From: JABFRJ01 sp031379035
GTDB lineage: Bacteria > Pseudomonadota > Alphaproteobacteria > Rhizobiales > Hyphomicrobiaceae
Direction: 5' to 3'
Assembly: GCA_031379035.1 (NCBI GenBank)
Contig: JANNEU010000050.1
Location: 1 to 25,483 of the forward strand
DNA: 25,483 nucleotides
A program made the translations under genes and the position numbers. Below, piece by piece: positions 7,258-13,707 of this stretch. The first letter of the stretch is position 1; every line of letters starts with the position of its first letter. The notes under the pieces were generated by a model. It saw only the letters and a list, made by a program, of their open reading frames with translations, ran no database searches and was not told the origin of the DNA.

Positions 7258-8361
7258 GTGCCAGAGCCCAAGACTTACACCAGCATCGGCGTGATCAGCG
7301 GGACGTCCATGGACGGGATCGATGTCGCGCTGATGCGCACAGACGGGCACCGTGTTCTGTCAACCGGGCCATCGAGCATCTCGCCCTATGAGCCCGCGTT
7401 ACAGCGGCGGCTGGTCGATGTCGTCGCCGACCCGGCGCGCGCCGAACATAATCCGCTGACGTTGCTTGAAACAGACGTCACCGTGGCGCACGCAGCAGCT
7501 GTTCTGCGCTTGCTCACGGAGAACCAAATCAACGCACGTGAGATCGATATCGTCGGGTTGCATGGCCAGACCATTCTGCACAAGCCGCAGCAGCGTTTGA
7601 CACGGCAGCTGTGTGACGGGGCAATGGCTGCGCGGCTGATCGGCATCGATGTAGTGAACCGCTTCCGCCATGCCGATGTGGCGGCCGGTGGCGAAGGCGC
7701 GCCACTGGTGCCCATCTATCATCAGGCGTTGGCAACGAAACTGGCGCACCCTCTTATGGTGCTGAACCTCGGCGGCGTCGGCAATGTCACTTACATCGAC
7801 GGCGAGACTGTCATCGCGTTCGACACCGGACCGGCGTCCGCGCTGATCGACGACTTCATGCGCCAACGTCGGGGCGTGCCATTTGATCAGGACGGAGCCT
7901 TGGCAGCCACCGGTCAGATCGATCACACCGTTCTCGCCGCGCTGATGTCCGATTCATTTTTTGACCGTGCGCCACCCAAGTCTCTTGATCGACAAGCGTT
8001 TCACGCCTGTACCGCGATGATCGAGCCTCTCTCGGATGCCGATGGTGCGGCCACGTTGACCGCCTTTACAATCCAAGCGACGGCAGCGGCCTTGCGGCAT
8101 GCCCCGCGCGTACCGGCGCGATGGTTGGTCGGTGGTGGCGGCCGGCTCAACGGCGCGCTTATGCGTGGCCTCTCGCAGCGGCTTGGAGTGCCGGTGGATC
8201 CGGTTGAAACCGTCGGTTGGAATGGTGATACATTGGAAGCCGAATGCTTTGGATTTCTAGCCGTGCGATCGCTGCTCGGACTGCCATTCAGCCTCCCATC
8301 GACCACCGGCGTTCCCAGCCCCATGACCGGAGGCGTGCTTTGGCGCGCGCAATCAGCTTGA
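7258..8361 (+). CDS. anmK: Anhydro-N-acetylmuramic acid kinase
   Basis: AnmK phosphorylates and opens 1,6-anhydroMurNAc released from peptidoglycan turnover, giving MurNAc-6-phosphate; MurQ then yields GlcNAc-6-phosphate, the NagA substrate. Family motifs are IGVISGTSMDGIDVAL at the N-terminus, VGLHGQTILHKP, VLNLGGVGNVTYI, FDTGPASALIDDF and WLVGGGGRLNG. I chose the GTG at 7258, giving 367 aa, close to the E. coli 369, with the nucleotide-binding SGTS motif at residue 14. A GTG at 7210 in the same frame would add 16 residues with no better ribosome site. It is divergent from nagA; the intervening 150 bases should hold both promoters, which I could not define. Its 3' end overlaps the next gene. 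Confidence 0.94.
   Translation: MPEPKTYTSIGVISGTSMDGIDVALMRTDGHRVLSTGPSSISPYEPALQRRLVDVVADPARAEHNPLTLLETDVTVAHAAAVLRLLTENQINAREIDIVGLHGQTILHKPQQRLTRQLCDGAMAARLIGIDVVNRFRHADVAAGGEGAPLVPIYHQALATKLAHPLMVLNLGGVGNVTYIDGETVIAFDTGPASALIDDFMRQRRGVPFDQDGALAATGQIDHTVLAALMSDSFFDRAPPKSLDRQAFHACTAMIEPLSDADGAATLTAFTIQATAAALRHAPRVPARWLVGGGGRLNGALMRGLSQRLGVPVDPVETVGWNGDTLEAECFGFLAVRSLLGLPFSLPSTTGVPSPMTGGVLWRAQSA
8329..8333 (+). promoter_or_regulatory. Shine-Dalgarno site GGAGG deciding a TTG start at 8340
   Basis: GGAGG is placed six bases before the TTG at 8340, inside the end of anmK. It supports a TTG start that gives a clean signal peptide, and suggests coupled translation with anmK. Confidence 0.7.
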
Positions 8362-8771
8362 AACGTGTGCTCAGCATCAGTCTTGCGGCTCTCGCGACCG
8401 CAAATGTGGCCTATGCCCAGAAAACCGTTGTACCGCAGGCGCAGTCATCGACCGTGCCGTTAGCGGACGTGCTCACGATTGCCAAACCCTATCCGAACCT
8501 GCGCCAGGAAATCCGGCTGGCGCGCATTGCCAGCCCAGCGCCGGCTGCGGCTCAGCCGTGCACAGCCCGGCGCCTCGGGCCGGAGTGGGCGTTGCTCGCG
8601 GGGCGAACAATCGGCCCCTATCGCTGCCGCATCGGCGAGCGGGTGTTAGATATCACGACAGCCGTCACCTTCTTTGACGCGAGCAAGCACAAGATCGCCA
8701 GCGACGCGCCGCAGGTGACGAGCAAAGCAAAAACACTGTTGGAATCGCGCCTCGTCTGGCGCTGGCTGTAA
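8340..8771 (+). CDS. Exported protein of unknown function
   Basis: No named family is recognised. With the TTG start at 8340 (GGAGG six bases upstream) the product is 143 aa and begins MARAISLKRVLSISLAALAT, a typical signal peptide with likely cleavage after NVAYA, near residue 26. The mature part has two cysteines (QPCTARRLG and GPYRCRIGE) that could form a disulfide, and a C-terminal stretch VLDITTAVTFFDASKHKIAS. The gene overlaps the end of anmK by 22 bases and precedes the acetyltransferase gene by 17 bases, so all three are probably cotranscribed. A periplasmic role is inferred only from the signal. GTG at 8367 or TTG at 8358 are weaker alternative starts. Confidence 0.8.
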   Translation: MARAISLKRVLSISLAALATANVAYAQKTVVPQAQSSTVPLADVLTIAKPYPNLRQEIRLARIASPAPAAAQPCTARRLGPEWALLAGRTIGPYRCRIGERVLDITTAVTFFDASKHKIASDAPQVTSKAKTLLESRLVWRWL

Positions 8772-8788
8772 CAGGTGGAGACCCGCCG

Positions 8789-9247
8789 ATGACTGACGCC
8801 ACACCCGCTGTTCGCGTGCGCCGTCTCGAAGCACGCGACAAGGCCGACTGGGTCCCCTTGTTCAAGGGCTATATCAAATTCTACAAAGCATCGGTCGCCG
8901 ACGACGTCATCGAAGAGACTTGGTCACGACTGCACTCGGACCAAGAGGGCTTCCATATCGGCTTTGTGGCGGTCGATGCGACCGACACGCCCATCGGGCT
9001 CGCCCATGTCCTGCTGCACCGCTCGACATGGTCCAAGACCTGGTATTGCTATCTCGAAGACCTGTTCGTACGTCCCGATATCCGCGCCAAGGGGATTGGC
9101 CGTGCGCTGATCCACGCCGTCTATGCCCACGCCGATGCGCACGGTGCCACCCGCACCTATTGGTCGACGGAGGAGTGCAACTATCGGGCACGCGGCCTCT
9201 ATGACCAAGTGGCGGCAAAGTCACCGTTTCTGCAATACCGTCGCTAA
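8789..9247 (+). CDS. GNAT-family N-acetyltransferase
   Basis: A 152-aa single-domain protein with the GNAT acetyl-CoA binding signature: YLEDLFVRPDIRAKGIGRALI at about 88-108, with the RxxGxG-type pyrophosphate loop at 99-104. VRRLEARDKADW at the N-terminus and the C-terminal TYWSTEECNYRARGLYDQVA, near 123-141, are also typical. It would acetylate an amine or protein N-terminus in the cytoplasm; the substrate is unknown. The ATG at 8789 follows GGTGGAG with good spacing. It lies 17 bases after the exported-protein gene and in the same apparent operon as anmK, so an amino-sugar or wall-fragment substrate is possible but speculative. Confidence 0.92.
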   Translation: MTDATPAVRVRRLEARDKADWVPLFKGYIKFYKASVADDVIEETWSRLHSDQEGFHIGFVAVDATDTPIGLAHVLLHRSTWSKTWYCYLEDLFVRPDIRAKGIGRALIHAVYAHADAHGATRTYWSTEECNYRARGLYDQVAAKSPFLQYRR

Positions 9248-9330
9248 CCGGATAGGACTTACGCGACTCATGATACTGACCCCGCACCTGGACGGCGCTG
9301 CCCGCGGCCGCCGGAACGAGGTCCTGCACA

Positions 9331-10149
9331 ATGCACGCCGTCGAAGTCCGCAAATCTGTGCTCCACGCGCTTCTGAGACGTTGGTTTCTGTTGGCAGGCC
9401 TGGTACCTGCGGCGGTGGGTGTCGCGCAAGGCCGGGCCGTTGCCGCAGGCTGCACGGTTCCCGAACCAGCCATGGCGCAGGACCTGTTTGACGATTGGAA
9501 CGCTGCCCTCAAGACACAGCATCCTGATCGTGTGACGCGATTGTTTGCGGCAGACGGCGCACTCCTCGGTTTTGCCTCGCCGGTGGCGCGCGCGGGTTAC
9601 ATGCCAATCCGCGACTACTTCCTCTATTTCCTGCAGTTTGAACCAAAGGCACGCGTCACCGACCGCAAAGTCGAGACCGGCTGCAATTTCCTCATCGACC
9701 ACGGGACATACGTCTGGACATTGAAGTCGCGCACCACAGGCGCAACGGAAACCCGCGAAGCACGCTATCGCTTCATCTATGAACTCTCCGGCGGCCAATG
9801 GCGGATTGCACAACACGTCGATGCACTCGCAGGAACCGCCGTGATTGCTGGGTTTGCCGTACCGCCGCCGCTAACACCCCGCGTTGCCATCGTCGACGGA
9901 TCGACAGGTGCCGCCGTGGCAGGCTTCGTCAAGCGGATCGAGCCAGCGCCGCCGCAGTCTGCGCCCGCACGGTTGCAGGGCCCAGCCACCAAACCGAGCA
10001 GCCGTGAGAGCGACGATACGCCGGAGGCGGGATCGGACACCGCAAGTGCATCGAAAAACCGGCCACGCACGACACCAAAGCGATCACCCGCTGAACCGCG
10101 CACGCCCGAGCGCTTCAGCCCCGATAGACTTTATCGCGATGCTCTATGA
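9331..10149 (+). CDS. Exported SnoaL/NTF2-like (DUF4440-type) protein with disordered tail
   Basis: The 272-aa product has an N-terminal signal or anchor (hydrophobic about 18-36, ending AVAAGC; the Cys context only loosely resembles a lipobox). Residues about 48-165 look like an NTF2/SnoaL-type fold: AQDLFDDWNAALKTQHPDRVTRLFAADGALLGF, then YRFIYELSGGQWRIAQHVDAL. This matches the SgcJ/EcaC and DUF4440 group, which includes calcium/calmodulin kinase association-domain relatives. From about 195 onward it is rich in Pro, Ser, Arg and Thr and is probably disordered. The ATG at 9331 is preceded by CGAGG. It ends 11 bases before the convergent DUF169 gene. Function is unknown; a small-molecule-binding pocket is typical of the fold. 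Confidence 0.8.
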   Translation: MHAVEVRKSVLHALLRRWFLLAGLVPAAVGVAQGRAVAAGCTVPEPAMAQDLFDDWNAALKTQHPDRVTRLFAADGALLGFASPVARAGYMPIRDYFLYFLQFEPKARVTDRKVETGCNFLIDHGTYVWTLKSRTTGATETREARYRFIYELSGGQWRIAQHVDALAGTAVIAGFAVPPPLTPRVAIVDGSTGAAVAGFVKRIEPAPPQSAPARLQGPATKPSSRESDDTPEAGSDTASASKNRPRTTPKRSPAEPRTPERFSPDRLYRDAL

Positions 10150-10160
10150 GATCACCGGCG

Positions 10161-10967
10161 CTATTTCGCACGGTCCGGATAACTCTTCGCCATCCCGTCG
10201 CGCACGTCGTTCTGCATGCCGTATTGCGGGAACGGGTAGCGTAGGCCGTTCTTGGCGAGCGCCTCCATGCCGCTGATCGCCTTGGCGATGTAGCTCGGCG
10301 GCAGCGCCATCAACATCTCATCATCCAGCACACCGCCATAGCGGCGCTCCGCGAAGCACGGAATTGAGAGCGACGGCTCACGTGTCACCAGCGCGCGGCC
10401 CCAACTGTCAGCACAGGCCGTCTCACCCACCACACTCCAGTCGAAACGCTTGTAGCCGACGTATTGCAGGCCATTGATGAAGTACATCATGGCACCAGGC
10501 GTTGCGTAGAACAGCGCGATATCGGGGTCGGCGAGACGCCCGGTGGCGAGCGGTCCCACCGCCAGCGCCTCGTATTGGCCGTCGGGTACGCAGTTGAGCG
10601 CCGCCTGCCGAGCCCCGGCATCCTCCAGCGTGCCATGCCAGACACCGACGGTGTGTTTACCGGAGCGCCAACTCTCGGACTTGGCATTGCCGAGGCCGAC
10701 CACCGCCCGGCACTGATCGCCGACGAGATTTTCGGATGTAATCCCGACCGTCCAACCGAGCCGCGCCGCCTGCCCGACGATCTGATCGAGCGTATGCACG
10801 GTCTTCGGCCGCCGGATCTTCGGGATCGCCTCCATGTCCGCTGCGCGCTCGAACAGCTTCATACCAAACGGTTGCGTCCGCAGCTTCAGCCAGCGCTCCA
10901 AGTCCGCTGCAAGGCGAGGAAGCGATAGGGTGTCGGTGGGCGTTGTGAGGGTCAACGGAGCGGGCAT
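10161..10967 (-). CDS. DUF169-family protein
   Basis: The 268-aa protein resembles the DUF169 family: an N-terminal helix LAADLERWLKLRTQPFGMKL, then RAADMEAIPKIRRPKTVHTLDQIVGQAARLG, and the later PDIALFYATPGAMMYFINGLQYVGY. Cysteines occur in DQCRAVVGLG, NCVPDG, TACADSWG and IPCFAERR, which may be relevant because some members occur in redox or metal settings. Biochemical function of the family is not established. I chose ATG 10967 because the DUF169-like region starts soon after; longer TTG starts add a low-complexity stretch. It is convergent with the SnoaL-like gene and divergent from the HupE-like gene across a 220-base gap. Confidence 0.8.
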   Translation of the reverse strand: MPAPLTLTTPTDTLSLPRLAADLERWLKLRTQPFGMKLFERAADMEAIPKIRRPKTVHTLDQIVGQAARLGWTVGITSENLVGDQCRAVVGLGNAKSESWRSGKHTVGVWHGTLEDAGARQAALNCVPDGQYEALAVGPLATGRLADPDIALFYATPGAMMYFINGLQYVGYKRFDWSVVGETACADSWGRALVTREPSLSIPCFAERRYGGVLDDEMLMALPPSYIAKAISGMEALAKNGLRYPFPQYGMQNDVRDGMAKSYPDRAK

Positions 10968-11187
10968 GGTTAGTCTCGGCAGCAGGAGGTGCGGAACGCT
11001 GGATCGTTGTCCCATGGACGTCCAGCCGGTCAACTGAAACTTTTCGCCAGCCAGATCGTAGTTTACCGGATACCAGGGCTCCGCAGATTGATACAGTCAT
11101 CACGTCCCGGAGTGGCCGCTTCGGACGCGCAGGTGCCGAATGTCTGTAGGGATGCCGAGGTTCAAGCAGGTAAAAGGGTATCGACGC

Positions 11188-12330
11188 ATGGCAACCATCC
11201 GAGCCAATCTCCGCGTGCTGTTGTTTGCGATCCTTACCGCTTGCGCCCATCCAACCGCTTCCGATGCCCACGAAATCCGCCCGGCGGTGGTAACGATCAT
11301 GGCCGCGCCAGACGGTGGCTACGAAGTCGTCGTGGCACTCAACATCGAAGCGCTGCTGGCGGGCATCGGGCCGCAGCACCGCGACACCAACGATGCGCCG
11401 GAGACGCAAACTTACAATCTTCTTCGAAAACTGACGCCTGACGAGTTGCGCACGAGACTTACGGCATTTGCGCCGCGCTGGCTTGATGGCGTCCGCCTTG
11501 AATTCGATGGCGTACGCGCTCAGCTCAACGTCGTGGAAGCAGCAATCCCTGCCATCGGCGATCCAGCGTTGGCGCGGATTTCAAACATCCGCTTGGCTGG
11601 AAAACCGCCGTCGCCTGTCAAAACGCTGCGTTGGACCTATGCGCCAGAGTATGGATCAAGCGTCGTCCGCCTGCAGCGGCCCGGCCAGGAAAACCTGGAA
11701 CTGGGTTGGCTCAAGGACGGGCAATCGAGCGGCAGCATCGATCTGCAGGCAACAACCACACGAAGCACGCTGCAGAAGTTCTTCCAGTATGTCTCGGTGG
11801 GATTTGTCCACATCCTACCGCAGGGTCTCGACCACATCTTGTTCGTCGTCGGCTTATACCTGCTCGGCGCGTCGTGGCGCCCCCTGCTGGCTCAAGTGAC
11901 GGCTTTCACGGTTGCGCATTCCATCACCCTGGCTCTCGGGCTCTACGGCATCGTGGCCGTGTCTCCCGCCATTGTCGAACCGCTGATCGCTCTGTCGATC
12001 GTCTACGTGGCCGTTGAAAACATCCTGACATCAAAGCTGCATTTCTGGCGGCCGGTCGTGGTCTTCTGCTTTGGCCTCTTGCATGGCTTGGGCTTTGCCG
12101 GGGTCTTGCAGGAGATCGACTTGCCCCGCACCGATTACGTCGTCGGCCTGATTGGCTTCAATGTGGGTGTGGAGCTGGGCCAGCTGGCCGTCATCATGCT
12201 GGCATTTGCGGCCTCAGGACTGTGGTTTCGTCACAAGTCTTGGTACCGGCAGCGTATCGTCTGGCCAGCGTCGGCCGCGATTGCTTTGATCGGAGCCTTT
12301 TGGACGATTGAGCGGATCTGGGTCGGGTGA
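11188..12330 (+). CDS. HupE/UreJ-type membrane protein with large periplasmic N-terminal domain
   Basis: The 380-aa product has a signal peptide (cleavage predicted near SDA|HEIRP, residue 27/28), a soluble extracytoplasmic region to about 195, and about six membrane segments. Membrane motifs are those of the second HupE/UreJ family: VHILPQGLDHILF near 207-219, FTVAHSITLALG near 241, HGLGFAG near 299 and FNVGVELGQ near 324. The histidines and acidic residues in these helices are candidate metal ligands; relatives are proposed Ni/Co or other metal permeases. The ATG at 11188 gives a clean signal peptide; an ATG at 11140 in the same frame is possible. It is upstream of a small exported peptide and a DUF4198 protein, supporting a metal-related role. 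The metal cannot be told from sequence. Confidence 0.88.
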   Translation: MATIRANLRVLLFAILTACAHPTASDAHEIRPAVVTIMAAPDGGYEVVVALNIEALLAGIGPQHRDTNDAPETQTYNLLRKLTPDELRTRLTAFAPRWLDGVRLEFDGVRAQLNVVEAAIPAIGDPALARISNIRLAGKPPSPVKTLRWTYAPEYGSSVVRLQRPGQENLELGWLKDGQSSGSIDLQATTTRSTLQKFFQYVSVGFVHILPQGLDHILFVVGLYLLGASWRPLLAQVTAFTVAHSITLALGLYGIVAVSPAIVEPLIALSIVYVAVENILTSKLHFWRPVVVFCFGLLHGLGFAGVLQEIDLPRTDYVVGLIGFNVGVELGQLAVIMLAFAASGLWFRHKSWYRQRIVWPASAAIALIGAFWTIERIWVG

Positions 12331-12500
12331 GACTCAATTGGTGCCGAAACGACACACACCTAGCAAACACTGACCGCGTGACCAGCTGATGTGCATTTTT
12401 CGCAACCCATGACGACGGATTTCTGAAACCATACAGAGGTTGGAACGTATCTTTTTCACTCGGGCACAGGACCGCTTGCTTTGGGGGCGCTTGTTCAATC

Positions 12501-12506
12501 AGGAGG
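12501..12506 (+). promoter_or_regulatory. Strong Shine-Dalgarno AGGAGG before ATG 12513
   Basis: A full AGGAGG sits six bases before the ATG at 12513, in frame with the small exported peptide but 20 codons ahead of its signal-peptide-like ATG (12573). It leaves the start ambiguous: either a longer N-terminus or a second initiation site is used. Confidence 0.6.
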
Positions 12507-12572
12507 AACTCCATGGTCGAGGCCCCGGGTGCACAGGAACGAACAACGGTAGATATCAACGGGAGAAATAAG

Positions 12573-12752
12573 ATGCGTGCACTGACACTTGGAATGGCTA
12601 TCGCATTCGCGGCGGCCGGCTTTCTGATGGTCTCATCGGTCGGCGAAATGGGTGCGGCCGAAGCCAAGGCACACGTAACCAAGGGCAAGCCCGGCAAATG
12701 CGGCTCGGGCAAGTACTTCAGCAAGAAAGACAAGGGCTGCATCGCCAAGTAA
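12573..12752 (+). CDS. Small exported Cys-containing basic peptide
   Basis: From the ATG at 12573 (GGGAG about 7 bases upstream) the product is 59 aa: a hydrophobic stretch MRALTLGMAIAFAAAGFLMV, then a polar linker ending AEAKA, and a basic tail HVTKGKPGKCGSGKYFSKK with a final GCIAK. Cleavage after AKA would leave a 26-residue peptide beginning with His and carrying C43 and C56, rich in Lys and Gly. From the ATG at 12513 (perfect AGGAGG) it would be 79 aa with an acidic 20-residue lead. No named family is recognised; similar short Cys-Gly-Lys secreted proteins occur in alphaproteobacteria as hypotheticals. Position between the HupE-like and DUF4198 genes suggests a shared task. Confidence 0.72.
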   Translation: MRALTLGMAIAFAAAGFLMVSSVGEMGAAEAKAHVTKGKPGKCGSGKYFSKKDKGCIAK

Positions 12753-12767
12753 CGCGACGCACTGATT

Positions 12768-12812
12768 TGAATGCAGGGGCGTGTCCATTGTCGATGGCTG
12801 CCCTTGCATTCA
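12768..12812 (+). terminator. Stem-loop after the small exported peptide gene
   Basis: TGAATGCAGGGGC (12768-12780) pairs over 13 positions, one a G-U, with 12800-12812. The loop contains a further small stem (CCAT/ATGG). It lies 16 bases past the stop at 12752. There is no T run, so it may be a processing or stabilising hairpin, or a Rho-assisted stop, rather than a classical terminator. Confidence 0.5.
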
Positions 12813-12867
12813 GTCATCCGTCTCGCGAAGCAATGTCATTCAGCCGGATTGATCGTTGGCGTAAGGA

Positions 12868-13707
12868 ATGCGTGTCTTGCGCCACAACGGTGCGTCCAGA
12901 CCGAACGGTGCGTCCAGACTGAGAGCAATGGGCCTAGCTCTGCTACTCGGCGCAAGTCCAACGGTGGCCGCCGCCCACGAATTTTGGATCGACCCTGTTA
13001 AGTTCGTGCCGAAAGCCGGCACCACGGTTCCAATCGTCTTTCGTATTGGCCAGGACTTCAAAGGCAACTCCTACCCCTTTGTGCGCGCCTTGAGCGACCG
13101 CTTCACAGTGTTTGATGGCCGGGGCGAACGAGCAGTCAAAACCTTGGACGGCGACGATCCGGCGGCAGAAGTCGCGTTCTCAACACCCGGGCTGGCCATC
13201 ATTGCGCACCAACGAAAGCCCGAAGAAGTCGTCTTTGAGACCTTCGCAAAATTCGAGGACAATCTCATCTACGAGGGACTTGAGCCCATCGTGGAGGCGC
13301 ACCGCAAGTTGGGCAAACCCCTCACGGGCATTCGGGAACTGTACGCGCGCTGTGCCAAGGCTTTGGTGAGCGTCGGTGGCAATGTAAACGGCGCTGATCG
13401 CGCGGTGGGGATGCCGCTCGAACTGGTTGCCGAGAAAAATCCCTACGCGCTGACAGCAACCGATGGTTTGCCCGTGCGCCTCATGCACGACGGCAAACCC
13501 CTGGCCGAAGTCCTGGTCAAAGCCTTCAATCGTGCCGATCCGGCATCTCCGCGGCTGGCGCGGACGGATAGAGACGGCCGTGTCACAATCGACGTGTCAC
13601 GCCCGGGTGAATATCTTCTCAGTGCGGTTCATATGGTTGCGCCGGCTCAAGGCGCAAAGGCGGACTGGATCAGCTTTTGGGCCAGCCTCACGTTCGCACG
13701 GCCTTAA
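12868..13707 (+). CDS. DUF4198-family exported protein (NikK-like, metal-associated)
   Basis: The 279-aa product has a signal peptide whose cleavage after VAAA (residue 36) leaves HEFWIDPVKFVP, the hallmark opening of DUF4198 proteins. A central region (GLEPIVEAHRKLGKPLTG, then ELYARCAKALVSVGG) and a C-terminal beta-sandwich-like part (LPVRLMHDGKPLAEVLVKAF, then ARTDRDGRVTIDVSRPGEYLLSAVHM) fit the family. Relatives accompany nickel or cobalt uptake systems and are proposed periplasmic metal binders. The ATG at 12868 has AAGGA almost touching it; an ATG at 12928 is an alternative and would put the 18-bp repeat into the leader. The stop overlaps that of dnaE by four bases on the opposite strand. 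Confidence 0.85.
   Translation: MRVLRHNGASRPNGASRLRAMGLALLLGASPTVAAAHEFWIDPVKFVPKAGTTVPIVFRIGQDFKGNSYPFVRALSDRFTVFDGRGERAVKTLDGDDPAAEVAFSTPGLAIIAHQRKPEEVVFETFAKFEDNLIYEGLEPIVEAHRKLGKPLTGIRELYARCAKALVSVGGNVNGADRAVGMPLELVAEKNPYALTATDGLPVRLMHDGKPLAEVLVKAFNRADPASPRLARTDRDGRVTIDVSRPGEYLLSAVHMVAPAQGAKADWISFWASLTFARP
12886..12919 (+). repeat. Two tandem 16-bp copies at 18-bp spacing
   Basis: AACGGTGCGTCCAGAC occurs at 12886-12901 and exactly again at 12904-12919. If translated it encodes NGASRP then NGASRL in the n-region of the DUF4198 signal peptide. If the true start is 12928 it is an untranslated direct repeat just before the gene. Confidence 0.75.
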
